Assembly: GCA_023251535.1 (NCBI GenBank)
Contig: JAHEYP010000017.1
Coordinates: forward strand, 36,067 to 74,907
Direction of reading: 5' to 3'
Source: Bacteroidota bacterium
GTDB taxonomy: Bacteria; Bacteroidota; Bacteroidia; AKYH767-A; OLB10
Length of the DNA stretch: 38,841 nucleotides
Both the position numbers and the translations under genes were made by a program. Positions 17,622 to 26,900 of the stretch are shown one piece after another. Position 1 is the stretch's first letter; every line of letters begins with the position of its first letter. Under the pieces are notes generated by a model. That model did not search any database, was not told the DNA's origin, and saw only the letters and a program-made list of their open reading frames with translations.

Positions 17622-18887
17622 TCAAGGTCTGATCCCCGTCCACTGCACAAACAAATTTTCATTGATCGATGTGGTGTTGTTTTTGAAATAAAATTGTCCG
17701 CCCCATTTATAGTACACACAACTGTATTCGGTAGTGAGTGATCCTTTAATCACTTTTACACGAGTGATAATTCGATTTTTTTCTACAATATCTTCTCTGG
17801 TAATTTTTTCTTCCTCGCGATGTCCGTCGTTGGCATTATTCACATCGCTTCCAGCATTGGCTTGCTGTGTGTAAATGGGATTGTCACTGCCAGCAGATGC
17901 GGTTAAAGGACGTTGGTTAATATCCGTTCCTTCTGCAGGTGCTTTTTTAACAGGATCTTCTTTTTTTATAGTCGGCTTGATGTATTGTTTTTCTTCTTTT
18001 CTTACAACGGATGCCGGTTTTTTTGTGGGCTCAGCTGCAATTGCCGGAGCAGTTTCTACCTTAGGAGCAGGTGCTTCTTTAACTTTTGGCTGAGGTGTCG
18101 GTGCAGGCTGTTCAACTTTTTTAGGTGCTTCCGGCTTTACTTCAGCTACTTTTTCAATCACTTGTTCAGGTACCTTTACAGGTTCAGGAGCTTTAACTGG
18201 TTCTACAACCTTTACAGGTTCCTGTGCTATTATCGGCTCAGGTGCTTTTACCGGTTCTACAACTTTAGGAGCAGGTGGCGGAGGAGCAGGAGCGGGAGTT
18301 GGAGCAGGAGCTGGTGCAGCGACTGGAGCAGGAGCAGGTGTTACAACAGGTGCTGGAGCAGGAGCTTGTGCTATCGGTTCACTTGGCTCTTTGTCGAGCG
18401 AAATCGACGATAAAATGGACTTTGAATAATCGGTATCGAAACTAAATTCGTCGATGGTTTGATCGTATTTAATTTTTGCCACAGGCTGATTATATACAAC
18501 TTCATTTTCTTCTTCTCCTTGTTTATACAGTTTCACTCCAATTTTATAGGCCTCAAATCCCGCATCAATACGTGTTTGGGGCGCGTTGGTGTTGATTTCA
18601 ATAGTTTTGGTGATATAACCCGGTTTGGTGAATATCAACGAGTATTTCTTATTAAAATCGAGTTTAAAGCGCATTTTACTGGCGCCTGATTGCGTAAATG
18701 CATCCTTCCCGTCTTTCTTCACCTTTACAACGACTTCGTCGAGATCACCTTTTTCAACTTCCAGTTTCACAGGAACTTCCAGGAAAACAGGCTTTTGAGC
18801 GAACCCAATGAGCGTAAACAGCATTAATACGACCGAAGTAATACCTCTTTTACAAGAAGTACTAGATTGAAAATCAGTTAATTTCAT
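17622..18887 (-). CDS. Secreted Pro/Ala-rich protein with N- and C-terminal domains
   Basis: The 421-residue protein has a signal peptide ending near residue 30 (VVLMLFTLIGFAQ). Residues ~31-115 form a beta-rich domain (VPVKLEVEKGDLDEVVVKVK, then KYSLIFTKPGYITKTIEI) resembling PEGA/carboxypeptidase-regulatory-like repeats. Residues ~175-320 are a low-complexity Pro/Ala/Val/Glu linker with PAPAP and EPVKAPEP repeats, of the kind that spans the periplasm or cell wall. The last ~70 residues form a small domain with aromatic residues (CVYYKWGGQFYFKNN). I infer a periplasmic or surface linker protein. Long frames on the opposite strand are shadows of the Pro-rich part. Function is unknown. Confidence 0.8.
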   Translation of the reverse strand: MKLTDFQSSTSCKRGITSVVLMLFTLIGFAQKPVFLEVPVKLEVEKGDLDEVVVKVKKDGKDAFTQSGASKMRFKLDFNKKYSLIFTKPGYITKTIEINTNAPQTRIDAGFEAYKIGVKLYKQGEEENEVVYNQPVAKIKYDQTIDEFSFDTDYSKSILSSISLDKEPSEPIAQAPAPAPVVTPAPAPVAAPAPAPTPAPAPPPPAPKVVEPVKAPEPIIAQEPVKVVEPVKAPEPVKVPEQVIEKVAEVKPEAPKKVEQPAPTPQPKVKEAPAPKVETAPAIAAEPTKKPASVVRKEEKQYIKPTIKKEDPVKKAPAEGTDINQRPLTASAGSDNPIYTQQANAGSDVNNANDGHREEEKITREDIVEKNRIITRVKVIKGSLTTEYSCVYYKWGGQFYFKNNTTSINENLFVQWTGIRP

Positions 18888-18898
18888 TTAATTGTTGG

Positions 18899-18927
18899 TT
18901 TGATAAGCAACCAGTAGGCATATTTTG
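18899..18927 (+). promoter_or_regulatory. Promoter of the 18960 operon
   Basis: TTTG (18899-18902), 18 bp, then TATTTTG (18921-18927), close to the TTG/TAnnTTTG pattern and 32 nt before the start codon. Confidence 0.45.
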
Positions 18928-18959
18928 TAGTAGAAGTTCGAAATTTGAATTCTCTATAG

Positions 18960-19433
18960 ATGTATACCTACCAATTACTATTACGCAAATTAACCCCTGT
19001 GGTTTTCGGAATGATGCTTTTATGCAGCAATTCTTACAGTCAATCGCCATCAAAGACCGAAACCTTATCTCTACTTAATTCGTGGATGAATCCTTCTGTA
19101 GTTTTTGAGGTGAAGGGTAATAATATTTCTGTGAAGTCGTTTGATTCAAGTAACAGCATGATAAAAGATGATAAAGCGCCTATGTCGGAGTTGGTGGTGA
19201 GTCCATTTATCGATGTCGAAACCAAACAAATTTGCATTCCTTGCTTAAAAGATGCTGAGGGTTGTGTTACACGTACAATGCCGGTGCAGAAAATTAAAAA
19301 GTCATTTAATCGCATTACATTAGAAGTGAAAGATGATGCCTTGCGTAATAAAGTATTAGTAGCACTGACTCATCTCATTCGTCTCGAATCGGAAGTTGGC
19401 TATAAGGAGATTGTTAACTTTGATGCGAATTAA
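18960..19433 (+). CDS. Small secreted protein of unknown function
   Basis: A 157-residue protein with a signal peptide (uncharged stretch TPVVFGMMLLCSNSYSQ after a short basic start). The mature part has FDSSNSMIKDD, a central CIPCLKDAEGC cluster (three cysteines near residues 96-106) and an amphipathic C-terminal helix. I do not recognise a family. It starts a short plus-strand operon with the TPR gene (16 bp later) and the 124-residue gene after it. The cysteine cluster may bind metal or form disulfides; this is inference only. Confidence 0.7.
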   Translation: MYTYQLLLRKLTPVVFGMMLLCSNSYSQSPSKTETLSLLNSWMNPSVVFEVKGNNISVKSFDSSNSMIKDDKAPMSELVVSPFIDVETKQICIPCLKDAEGCVTRTMPVQKIKKSFNRITLEVKDDALRNKVLVALTHLIRLESEVGYKEIVNFDAN

Positions 19434-19449
19434 TTCTTAGAAAATATTT

Positions 19450-19968
19450 ATGCGTTATAGAATTGTGTTGTTGCTATGTTTGTGTTTGATTATGTCGGCA
19501 GCCAATGCCCAGGATAAAAACACTTCTGCAAAATTCTTTAATCAGGCAATGATTAAGTTTCGTCAAGCGAAAAATGAAGAGGCAATTCGTTTGCTTTCTG
19601 ATGCTATTAATGCTGATACATTGAATGATGATGCGTGGATAAAACGCGGATTTATTAAAAGTAGAGTGGGCGATTTTGAAGGTGAGCTGCAAGATTATAA
19701 TCGTATAATTGCAATTCATCCCGATCATAAATGGGCGTATATTTCGAGAGGCTCTGCCTTTAATAGAATGGAAAAATACAATGAGGCCATTTCCGATTTT
19801 AATAAAGCATTAGAACTTGATCCGAAGGATGCAGAGGCATATAATAATAGAGGCTTCGCTAAAAAAGGATTGGGTGATAAAGAAGGTGCGTGCAGCGATT
19901 GGAATAGCTCGCGTAAGTTGGGAAATAGTGAAGCTTCCGTAATTTTGAAAAATAATAATTGCAAATAA
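19450..19968 (+). CDS. Secreted tetratricopeptide (TPR) repeat protein
   Basis: A 172-residue protein with a signal peptide (IVLLLCLCLIMSAANAQ). About three to four TPR units follow, recognisable by the A..W..RG and A..DF.KALELDP patterns: DDAWIKRGFIKSRVGDFEGE, then HKWAYISRGSAFNRMEKYNE, then AEAYNNRGFAKKGLGDKEGA. It should be periplasmic and act as a protein-protein scaffold. Its partners are probably encoded in the same operon (18960 and 19983 genes). Confidence 0.85.
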   Translation: MRYRIVLLLCLCLIMSAANAQDKNTSAKFFNQAMIKFRQAKNEEAIRLLSDAINADTLNDDAWIKRGFIKSRVGDFEGELQDYNRIIAIHPDHKWAYISRGSAFNRMEKYNEAISDFNKALELDPKDAEAYNNRGFAKKGLGDKEGACSDWNSSRKLGNSEASVILKNNNCK

Positions 19969-19982
19969 AATAATTGATTCTT

Positions 19983-20357
19983 ATGCGTGGGATTTTATTA
20001 GCGACAGTTTTAATGGTGATGATGACTTCTTTTCGTCAAACAGATGAATTGTCGGGGAAGCTGGTGAAGTATAGAAGCGAATGGGGGATGGCTTGTACTC
20101 AATGTAAGGAGTTAAACGGAACGTACCGCGTTTATTTTAAAAATACTGCTACTCAATCGCTCGATGTAAAAGTTGCTGCCCAGGAAAATGATAAACGATG
20201 GAGAGTGTTTAGTCGCTTGGCAATGCAACCTAACGATTCAATTGTTGCGTATGCGTGTAAAGGCACAGGCAAGTATATGTCGTGGGTAAAAGCTGCAGGC
20301 GATAACTCTATTACTTTTCCTACCGATGAAGAGATTAATCTTCAGTATGGGAAGTAG
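19983..20357 (+). CDS. Small secreted protein of unknown function
   Basis: The ATG at 19983 gives a 124-residue protein with a signal peptide (MRGILLATVLMVMMTSFRQ). A TTG nine bases earlier at 19974 is less likely. The mature part contains MACTQCKELNGTYRVYFKNT and an extended beta-rich body (DVKVAAQENDKRWRVFSRLA), giving the look of a small single-domain secreted beta protein. The CTQC pair may be functional. It follows the TPR gene by 14 bp. No family recognised. Confidence 0.7.
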   Translation: MRGILLATVLMVMMTSFRQTDELSGKLVKYRSEWGMACTQCKELNGTYRVYFKNTATQSLDVKVAAQENDKRWRVFSRLAMQPNDSIVAYACKGTGKYMSWVKAAGDNSITFPTDEEINLQYGK

Positions 20358-20368
20358 TTTTTTTTTGA

Positions 20369-20505
20369 TGCTCGATTCTTGATGCTCGATAATTTATGAT
20401 TGATGTTTGATACTCGATACTCGATTCTCGATTATCTATAATCTATCTTCTATCATTTATTTTCGATCATCTATCATCTATCATCTATCATCGATCATCT
20501 AAATC
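20369..20505. repeat. GATGCTCGAT / ATCATCTATC low-complexity tandem repeat
   Basis: Degenerate 7-11 bp units: first TGATGCTCGAT and GATACTCGAT variants, then ATCATCT units (several in a row near 20467-20500). It separates two convergent genes and touches the 3' end of the DUF2400 gene. Probably slippage-generated. Confidence 0.85.
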
Positions 20506-21269
20506 GCCTTATTCACACTACTCCCATAAAGAGCAAAATCATATTTCACAGGATCTTTCGCATCGATCTTTCTTAAATTCTCAGTTAGTTCATTCACTGC
20601 TTTCCAGTCGTTTTGTGTTCGAGTTAAAAGTCCCAATATCCTTGCGCTTCTCGCTGAGTGAATGTCTAGCGGAATATAAAGCTCTGATGGTTTAATAGCT
20701 TTCCATAGTCCAAAGTCGATTCCCGATTGGTCTTTTCGTACCATCCAGCGTAAATACATGAGCAGTCTTTTGGCTGTCGAGTTTTTTAACGGATCTCCAA
20801 GGTGTTTTCCTTGTCGCGTTTCCGATTTAAATGAAAGGAATAATTTCCTCCATTGATGCAGTGTTTCTGAAAGGTCGTTCTTGTTATTGTGGACATGCTT
20901 AAAGCTTCCTTCCAAACCATCATATTTCTTGTATAGTTGCTGAAGTGCATACAGATAGTACTTGCAGTCGTCGGAGTTGAAAGTGCGGTGTACGAAGCCT
21001 GTGAAGCGTTCGCGGTCTTTTTTTGTGTGATTGAGGATAAAGTCGTGGGGAGCTTCGTCCATCAGTTCCATGAGTCGCTTACTGTTTTTGATGATTGTGG
21101 GACGTTGGCCCCATGCCAATGTAGCTGCGAAAAATCCGCTGATAGCTATATCTTCTTTATTTGTAAACGAATGCGGAATTTGAATGGGATCGGTCTCAAT
21201 GAAAAATGAGCTGTTGTATCGCTTGTATTGAGCGTCGAGGTAGTCTTTAAGTTCCGGTTGCGATAACAT
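20499..21269 (-). CDS. DUF2400 / TIGR02757 family protein
   Basis: The ATG at 21269 gives a ~256-residue protein matching the usual length of this family; an in-frame start at 21377 runs through the repeat element upstream and is unlikely. The N-terminus (MLSQPELKDYLDAQYKRYNS) is the typical family opening. The C-terminal part reads IPLDIHSARSARILGLL, then DWKAVNELTENLRKIDAKDP and KYDFALYGSS. This layout resembles the Asp-containing end of the HhH-GPD DNA glycosylase fold, but this is my inference. It has no signal peptide. A promoter and hairpin element (copy 1) lies directly upstream, giving a ~100-nt leader. Function is not established. Confidence 0.85.
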   Translation of the reverse strand: MLSQPELKDYLDAQYKRYNSSFFIETDPIQIPHSFTNKEDIAISGFFAATLAWGQRPTIIKNSKRLMELMDEAPHDFILNHTKKDRERFTGFVHRTFNSDDCKYYLYALQQLYKKYDGLEGSFKHVHNNKNDLSETLHQWRKLFLSFKSETRQGKHLGDPLKNSTAKRLLMYLRWMVRKDQSGIDFGLWKAIKPSELYIPLDIHSARSARILGLLTRTQNDWKAVNELTENLRKIDAKDPVKYDFALYGSSVNKAI

Positions 21270-21296
21270 TAGGATGCGAAGGTATAAAAACACAAA

Positions 21297-21412
21297 GGTC
21301 TCGCCGAAGCGAGACCCGAGTGACACAGAAAAGCCAAAACAATTTTTACTTTGATGAACAAAGCCCTTTACAAGCACAAATATAGATTGACTCTATACAA
21401 GAAAAAGGGACA
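21297..21412 (-). repeat. Promoter-hairpin element, copy 1 (putative small RNA or leader)
   Basis: Read on the minus strand: TGTCC (21408-21412), 23 bp, TATATTTG (21377-21384), then the common 5' RNA motif GTAAAGGGCTTTG, a conserved AATTGTTTTGG block, and a hairpin with an 8-bp stem (GGTCTCGC/GCGAGACC) and UUCG loop at 21297-21316, followed by TTTGTGTTTTT. The predicted RNA from the start near 21370 to the hairpin is ~75 nt. It could be an attenuated leader for the DUF2400 gene 28 bp downstream, or a separate small RNA. The repeat is seen directly; the RNA is inferred. Confidence 0.7.
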
Positions 21413-21575
21413 TTTTTTATTATTGACGACAGTAGATTTAGTCGTAAATAGTTGATTTTAGAACGCAATTATTCGATATTTATTTGTTTTATAATGATTT
21501 ACATCAGTATAAAGATCGGGAAATATCGACAATAGAGCATTGTTTTCGAGCCATTTTTGGCTTTCTTAACACAAA

Positions 21576-21694
21576 GGTCTCGCCGGAGCGAGACCTGAGT
21601 GACACAGAAAAGCCAAAACAATTTTTTATACTTTGAAGAACAAAGCCCTTTACAAGCACAAATATAGATTGCCTACATGCAATAAAAAGGGACA
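21576..21694 (-). repeat. Promoter-hairpin element, copy 2
   Basis: Nearly identical to copy 1. TGTCC is at 21690-21694, TATATTTG at 21659-21666, with the same 23-bp spacing. The hairpin at 21576-21595 keeps the GGTCTCGC/GCGAGACC stem but its loop is TCCG. The 5' RNA motif GTAAAGGGCTTTG and the AATTGTTTTGGC block are conserved. No gene lies between its hairpin and copy 1, so it can only produce a non-coding transcript unless it reads through. Confidence 0.7.
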
Positions 21695-21856
21695 TTTTTA
21701 TTTTTTAGCGACATTTAAAATGTACATTAATTTGACATAATTCAGCTATTGTATCTGCTAAGTATTTGGTAGTTAATCAATATGCAAATGTCGTTAATCT
21801 GATTTCTTGTACTCTTAATTAACGTTTTTGGGCTCTTATGATGTAGTTTTTTAATT

Positions 21857-21974
21857 AATCAGGCTTCACTTTGGGTGAAGCCTGATTCAAAAAAACCAAA
21901 ACAATTCTATTATTACTGAGTAAAGCCCTTTACATCAACAAAAGTAAGATGCTTGCTATCGGTTGCCAAGGACA
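21857..21974 (-). repeat. Promoter-hairpin element, copy 3, diverged
   Basis: The most diverged copy. TGTCC is at 21970-21974, TACTTTTG at 21939-21946, again exactly 23 bp apart; the TTG of TGTCCTTG gives a full TTG-N20-TAnnTTTG promoter. GTAAAGGGCTTT and AATTGTTTTGG are conserved. The hairpin at 21857-21887 has a wholly different 13-bp stem (AATCAGGCTTCAC with GTGAAGCCTGATT) at the same position. Stops interrupt the frame open in copies 1 and 2, so this element is not coding. Confidence 0.7.
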
Positions 21975-22030
21975 GAAAATGGTCCGAACGACAGTTGAAA
22001 AGCGGCATTTTTGGAATGAAAATGGGTATA

Positions 22031-22070
22031 AAACAAATAAGGCGCTGAATTTCAGCGCCTTATTTGTTTT
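22031..22070. terminator. Bidirectional terminator
   Basis: AAACAAATAAGGCGCTGA pairs with TCAGCGCCTTATTTGTTT around a short ATT loop. GC-rich core with A- and T-rich flanks, able to work in both directions. It ends the small gene at 22101-22331 and isolates it from element copy 3. Confidence 0.85.
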
Positions 22071-22100
22071 ATGATTTTGTCGATTTACGACATTTAAGCT

Positions 22101-22331
22101 TTATTTTCGGGATAAATAATATGTTCCGTCAGGATTTCTATACAAGTTATAAGATAATACTGTGTTCTTAACAACGCCATTACCAACTCCGCCTGTACTT
22201 CCAATTCCGAAAGTATAAACAGCTCCAGTAGTTACATCAGTTACTAATATGGTTCCTCCTGTTGAAGATTGTCCCCCGCTTCCAAAAGATATGCCCAGGT
22301 TAAATAGCAGGGCTATGATTAATTCTATCAT
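22101..22331 (-). CDS. Small glycine-rich protein of unknown function
   Basis: The 76-residue protein has a short hydrophobic N-terminus (MIELIIALLFNLGISF), then a Gly/Ser-rich segment (GSGGQSSTGGTILV) and a C-terminal part with TYYLSRK. It forms its own transcription unit: a TTG-N21-TAATTTG promoter 22 nt upstream and a strong terminator 30 bp downstream. That layout argues for a real gene. No family recognised; membrane-associated or exported is possible. Confidence 0.6.
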   Translation of the reverse strand: MIELIIALLFNLGISFGSGGQSSTGGTILVTDVTTGAVYTFGIGSTGGVGNGVVKNTVLSYNLYRNPDGTYYLSRK

Positions 22332-22353
22332 GGTGTTTTGTATGTGTGTTATG

Positions 22354-22384
22354 CAAATTAAGTAATTAAAATCAGCAAAAACAA
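22354..22384 (-). promoter_or_regulatory. Promoter of the small glycine-rich gene
   Basis: On the minus strand TTG (22382-22384), 21 bp, TAATTTG (22354-22360), followed by CA. Same spacing and sequence as the promoters at 29122-29152 and 34251-34281. Confidence 0.65.
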
Positions 22385-22389
22385 AATAA

Positions 22390-23925
22390 ATGAGTGAAAT
22401 ATTTTCAACAGTTACCGGATTTTTCGGGCGATTAAGAAGTCACGAGCGAAAAACGTTTCGTCGCTTCCTCGATCTTCATGAAGATTCCTCGCAGGTGGAT
22501 TCTAAATCGGTGTCCCTCTATGATCTCCTTAACGATAAGCCCGAATTGGAAGAGGAGGAGGTGATGGTTAAATTATATGGTAAAAATGTTTCCGATCAAA
22601 CCTCTGCCTTTCATAAGCTGCTCGAGCGGTTTCGAGATAAAATGTATGAGGCAAATTTCCTAGATGTAAACCTCTATCGTTCTGAAATAAATTCTCCTTA
22701 TTTCATGGGATTGATGGAGACGAAAAAGTTAGTTGGTATCGCTTATAATGTGATCGCTCGCGGGGTAAGTGAAAAAGAAATGCTTCGAATCTTGAATCGA
22801 GGAATAAAATTGTCGCTGAAGTTCGAATTGTACGACGAATTAATTGTTTTCTTGAACCTGAAATTTCTTCTTAATTCGGGTTTCTCTAAGTCTGTCGATC
22901 CTGCTGAGTTAATTGCTGAAATGAAGGAAGCGCAGGTGAAAAAAAATGCAATCAACCTCGGACAATTATACCTTTCTCGTTTTATTAAACACGAACAGTA
23001 TAAGTCGTCGCATAACTTAAGTTTACTATCCGAAATGAAAGAGGCATGCGACGAACTGGAACAGTCTTTTAATTCAACAGGTTTGTGGAATGTGTATTTC
23101 TGTTTTTGTCAGCTGAAATTACAATACTTACATTATTGCGACGATTATGCTCAAGCCGAATTGGTTTTATATGATCTACTAAAAGCATTGCAAGAACAAC
23201 CTGCACTGAAACAATATACACGTATCGCCGAAGGTTATACGAATCTCGCATTTACTCAAACGTATCTGTATAAATACAAAGAGGCAATCGAGAATACGAA
23301 GATGGCGATGAGCTTCCCGGGACTCCAACCCCGCGACAGAAATTATTATCGCGAAGCTAAGTCAATGCTTAATATTTACATCAGTAATTACTCTGAAAGC
23401 GCCGACTTATTACAGGAGATGTTGTCGGAAGGCGATATTGGAAATTCTATTGAAGAAATATCTCGCCGTAAGTACTTGTTAGCAGTAAATAAATTTCTAC
23501 AAGGTAAGTATAAAGAAAGTAATCGCTTGCTGCAGGATACAAAAGAGATCGAAGGAGAGAAGGAGGGATGGAATATCGGCATCAGAATGCTGCAGATTTT
23601 CTTGACTTTAGAGACAGAGAAGATTGATCTCGCCGATCAACGTATCGAAAGTCTACGTAAGCATATCGAACGGACCATCAAAATGAAGAGTATCCGTAAG
23701 CGTGATGTGGTGATTTTCCGTTTACTGAGGTCTTTGTCGATGTCGGGATTCAATTTTAAAGAAGTGTGGGAGGATCGTAAAAAGGATTTTGTACTGCTCC
23801 GTTCCAACGACCCTGATTATAGATGGATTCCTAGAAGCCATGAGCTTATTTTGTTCGATCAATGGTTCGAATCGAAGGTCCGGTCGAAATCTTATGCCCC
23901 AAAGTTTCCCGTAGCTATTGAATAA
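22390..23925 (+). CDS. Large helical-repeat (TPR-like) cytoplasmic protein
   Basis: The 511-residue protein has no signal peptide. From ~110 onward it is a chain of amphipathic helices with TPR-like spacing (for example AEGYTNLAFTQTYLYKYKEA near 300 and YLLAVNKFLQGKYKESNRLL near 365). The N-terminus (SHERKTFRRFLDLHE) and a Glu-rich helix at ~50 (ELEEEEVMVKLYG) are distinctive. Related proteins of this size are common and uncharacterised in Bacteroidota. A role as a protein-interaction scaffold is inferred. It starts within 60 bp of the divergent small gene and is followed 33 bp later by the C25 peptidase gene. Confidence 0.75.
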   Translation: MSEIFSTVTGFFGRLRSHERKTFRRFLDLHEDSSQVDSKSVSLYDLLNDKPELEEEEVMVKLYGKNVSDQTSAFHKLLERFRDKMYEANFLDVNLYRSEINSPYFMGLMETKKLVGIAYNVIARGVSEKEMLRILNRGIKLSLKFELYDELIVFLNLKFLLNSGFSKSVDPAELIAEMKEAQVKKNAINLGQLYLSRFIKHEQYKSSHNLSLLSEMKEACDELEQSFNSTGLWNVYFCFCQLKLQYLHYCDDYAQAELVLYDLLKALQEQPALKQYTRIAEGYTNLAFTQTYLYKYKEAIENTKMAMSFPGLQPRDRNYYREAKSMLNIYISNYSESADLLQEMLSEGDIGNSIEEISRRKYLLAVNKFLQGKYKESNRLLQDTKEIEGEKEGWNIGIRMLQIFLTLETEKIDLADQRIESLRKHIERTIKMKSIRKRDVVIFRLLRSLSMSGFNFKEVWEDRKKDFVLLRSNDPDYRWIPRSHELILFDQWFESKVRSKSYAPKFPVAIE

Positions 23926-23958
23926 TTACTATCTTTATTCTACCAAAACAATTGTCAT

Positions 23959-26900
23959 ATGAATAAAATTACGCTTTCTCTTTTATCGATTTGCTTGCTT
24001 TTGAGCTTTCCTACATTAGCGCAAAACGATGGTTGGAATAAAATTTCATCCGATAGTCCTTCAAAACCGGTGGTGAATATTTCCTCATCAACTTTGACAT
24101 CAACATCAATCGATATTGATATCCCTGGTTATCATTTAAAGAAACATGTGATTTCGGGTGCCGATTATTTTTCGGTGGAATTGCAAGAAGGAATTCATTC
24201 GTTGCAAAAGGGATTCCCCGATATGGATATTATCCCTGTCACTTTAGCAATCCCCAATACTTCAACAATGGAGGCAGTGGTAGTATCTTCTGACTTCGTT
24301 GAGTATAAAAATATATCCATTGCACCTTCAAAAGGAAATATTTATCGCAATGTAAATCCTGCTGACGTGCCATATAAATTCAACGATTGTTATAGCGTAA
24401 ATCAGTTTACACCTCAGCAACAATTGAGTTTAAGAGATCCGTTTATTATCCGTGATTTCCGAGGACAAACATTGGTGGTTTCACCTTTTCAATATAATCC
24501 CTCAACACGTACTTTAAGAGTGTATACGCACTTGAAATTGGAGGTGAGAGATTCAGGCAAAGGACAACCTGTTAATCCTTTGATGTCTGCTAAAGCGTCG
24601 GTTAAAGCCGACCCTGATTTTGCTGCCATTTATCAATCACTATTTAAAAATTATCCTGCAATTCAATATACTCCTGTAAGTGATCAAGGTAATATGTTGG
24701 TGATCTGTGCCGATCAGTGGATGTCGCAAATTCAACCGTTAGTTGATTGGAAAATCAAAAAGGGTATAGGCGTTACCGTTATGGCGGCATCACAGTTCGG
24801 AGGCAATCCTTCAGCGATAAAAAATCAAATCAATACTTTGTTTAATGACCAAGGATTGAAATACGTATTATTAGTAGGTGATATCGCACAAATACCTTCA
24901 TTTACTGCGTGGACAGGAGCTTCTGATCCTTCATACGGATATTTAGTTGGTAACGATAGTTATGCTGAAGTGTTTGTAGGAAGAATTTCTGCCGAGTCTA
25001 ATGCCGATGTAACTACTCAGGTTGATCGAATCCTAAATTATGAGCGTAACCTCACAGCAGCCGATACTTGGTTAGCAAAAGGAATTGTAATCGGTTCGAA
25101 TCAGGGTCCTGGAGATGATAACGAAATGGATTGGGAACATGAACGAAATATTAGAACAGATTTATTAGGAGCAGGATATCAATCAGTAGATGAATTATAC
25201 GACGGTACGCATGCAGGTACAACTGATGCCGCTGGCGACCCGGGTCCAGTTGATTTAGGCAATTCGTTGCAATCAGGAGCTAGTATCATATCATATACAG
25301 GACATGGATCTACAACTAGCTTTGGAACTACAGGATTTTCTACATGGGATATTCCTTCATTAACGAATACCAATAAACTTCCATTTGTTTGGGCAGTGGC
25401 ATGTGTAAACGGAGAATTTAACAGTGCTTCGGGTCCATGCTTTGCTGAAGGATTATTGAGAGCGCAAAATAATAACCAACCGATTGGTGCAGTAGGAACA
25501 TTTATGTCGAGTATTAATCAATCATGGAATCCTCCAATGGATGCCCAAGATGAAATGGTTGATTTATTGATTCAAGCAGGAAATGCAAATGCAGTACGAT
25601 CTTTAGGAGCTTTATCGGTTAATGGTTGTATGCTGATGAACGACGATTATGGTTCGGCTGGAGTAGAAATGACTGATACATGGCATGTGTTTGGTGATCC
25701 TTCGTTAGAAGTACGCACATCGGCTCCTCAAGCACTAACGGTTACGCATACGGGTAATTTAGTAATAGGAGCTACCTCTGTAAATGTTTCTGTCAACGTA
25801 AATGGAACTTATGTGGCAATTACTAGCAATGGTAATATTCTATCAACCGGTGCAGTTAACGGAAACGTTGCCAATCTTAGCTTCGATGCATTAACAACAG
25901 TTGATACCTTGTTTGTAACAGTCACTGGGTTTAATATGATACCTTACGAAGGATATATCATTGTAACGCCGGCAACAGGCTCTTATGTAGCTGTGAATAG
26001 TCATTCAATTGATGATGCAACAGGAAATAATAATCAACAAGCAGATTTTAACGAATCTGTTCAACTTGACCTTTCATTAATTAATTATGGAACTGTAGCA
26101 TCAGGAATAGTTTCTGTAACGGTTTCGAGTAATGATCCTTTTATTACTATTACTGATAGCACTGCTAGTGTTGCACTTGTGGGTGCCTCATCGGTTGCAT
26201 CTTTAAGCGGTGAATTTGCTTTTGCTGTTGCGAATAATGTTCCCGATCAACATGCAATTACATTTACTGTTACTTGCGTTGATGCAGGGGGAACAACTAC
26301 CGTTTCTTCTTTCAGCATTTTAGTTAATGCACCAAATATTAAAATGTCGAACCCCGTATTCGCTGAAGGAACTTTAAGCGATGGTGATGGAGTGATTGAA
26401 AGCGGAGAAGAAGTGAATTACTCGATTTCGGTGAGTAACATCGGACATGCTGATGCTGTAAATGTTCAATATTCTATTGCTAGTGTATCAAGTAATATTA
26501 CCCTTAGTGGAGGAACAGGAAATATTCCTTCTTTAGCTGCGGGACAATCAACAGTTGCTTCATGTACTTATTTAATTGCTCCGAATTTAGCTCCAGGAAC
26601 AAATTATGAATTAAGTAATATGGCAGTGGCAGGAGCTTATGCCGACAGTGTTATGATCATACAATCGGTAGGAGAAGTGCTAGAGACATTCGAAACAGGC
26701 GACTTTAGTTATATGCCTTGGGTATTAGGTGGCACTAAGCCATGGATCGTTTCTAACGATGTCCCATTTGCTGGTGCTTATTGTGCAAAAAGCGATGATA
26801 TCAATGATCTTGAAACAAGTGAATTGAAGATTACATTCTCATCTTCGATGAATGATAGTCTTTCATTCTATTATATGGTAAGCTCAGAACTTACATACGA

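Noticed and set aside
17875..18413. Long plus-strand frames opposite the Pro-rich protein
   Set aside because: They are the antisense reading of Pro/Ala codons (Arg/Phe/Tyr/Cys-rich) and have no signal or domain.
21504..21695. 63-residue minus-strand frame and N-terminal extension of the DUF2400 gene
   Set aside because: Both translate the promoter-hairpin element; copy 3 has stops in that frame, so the frame is not conserved.
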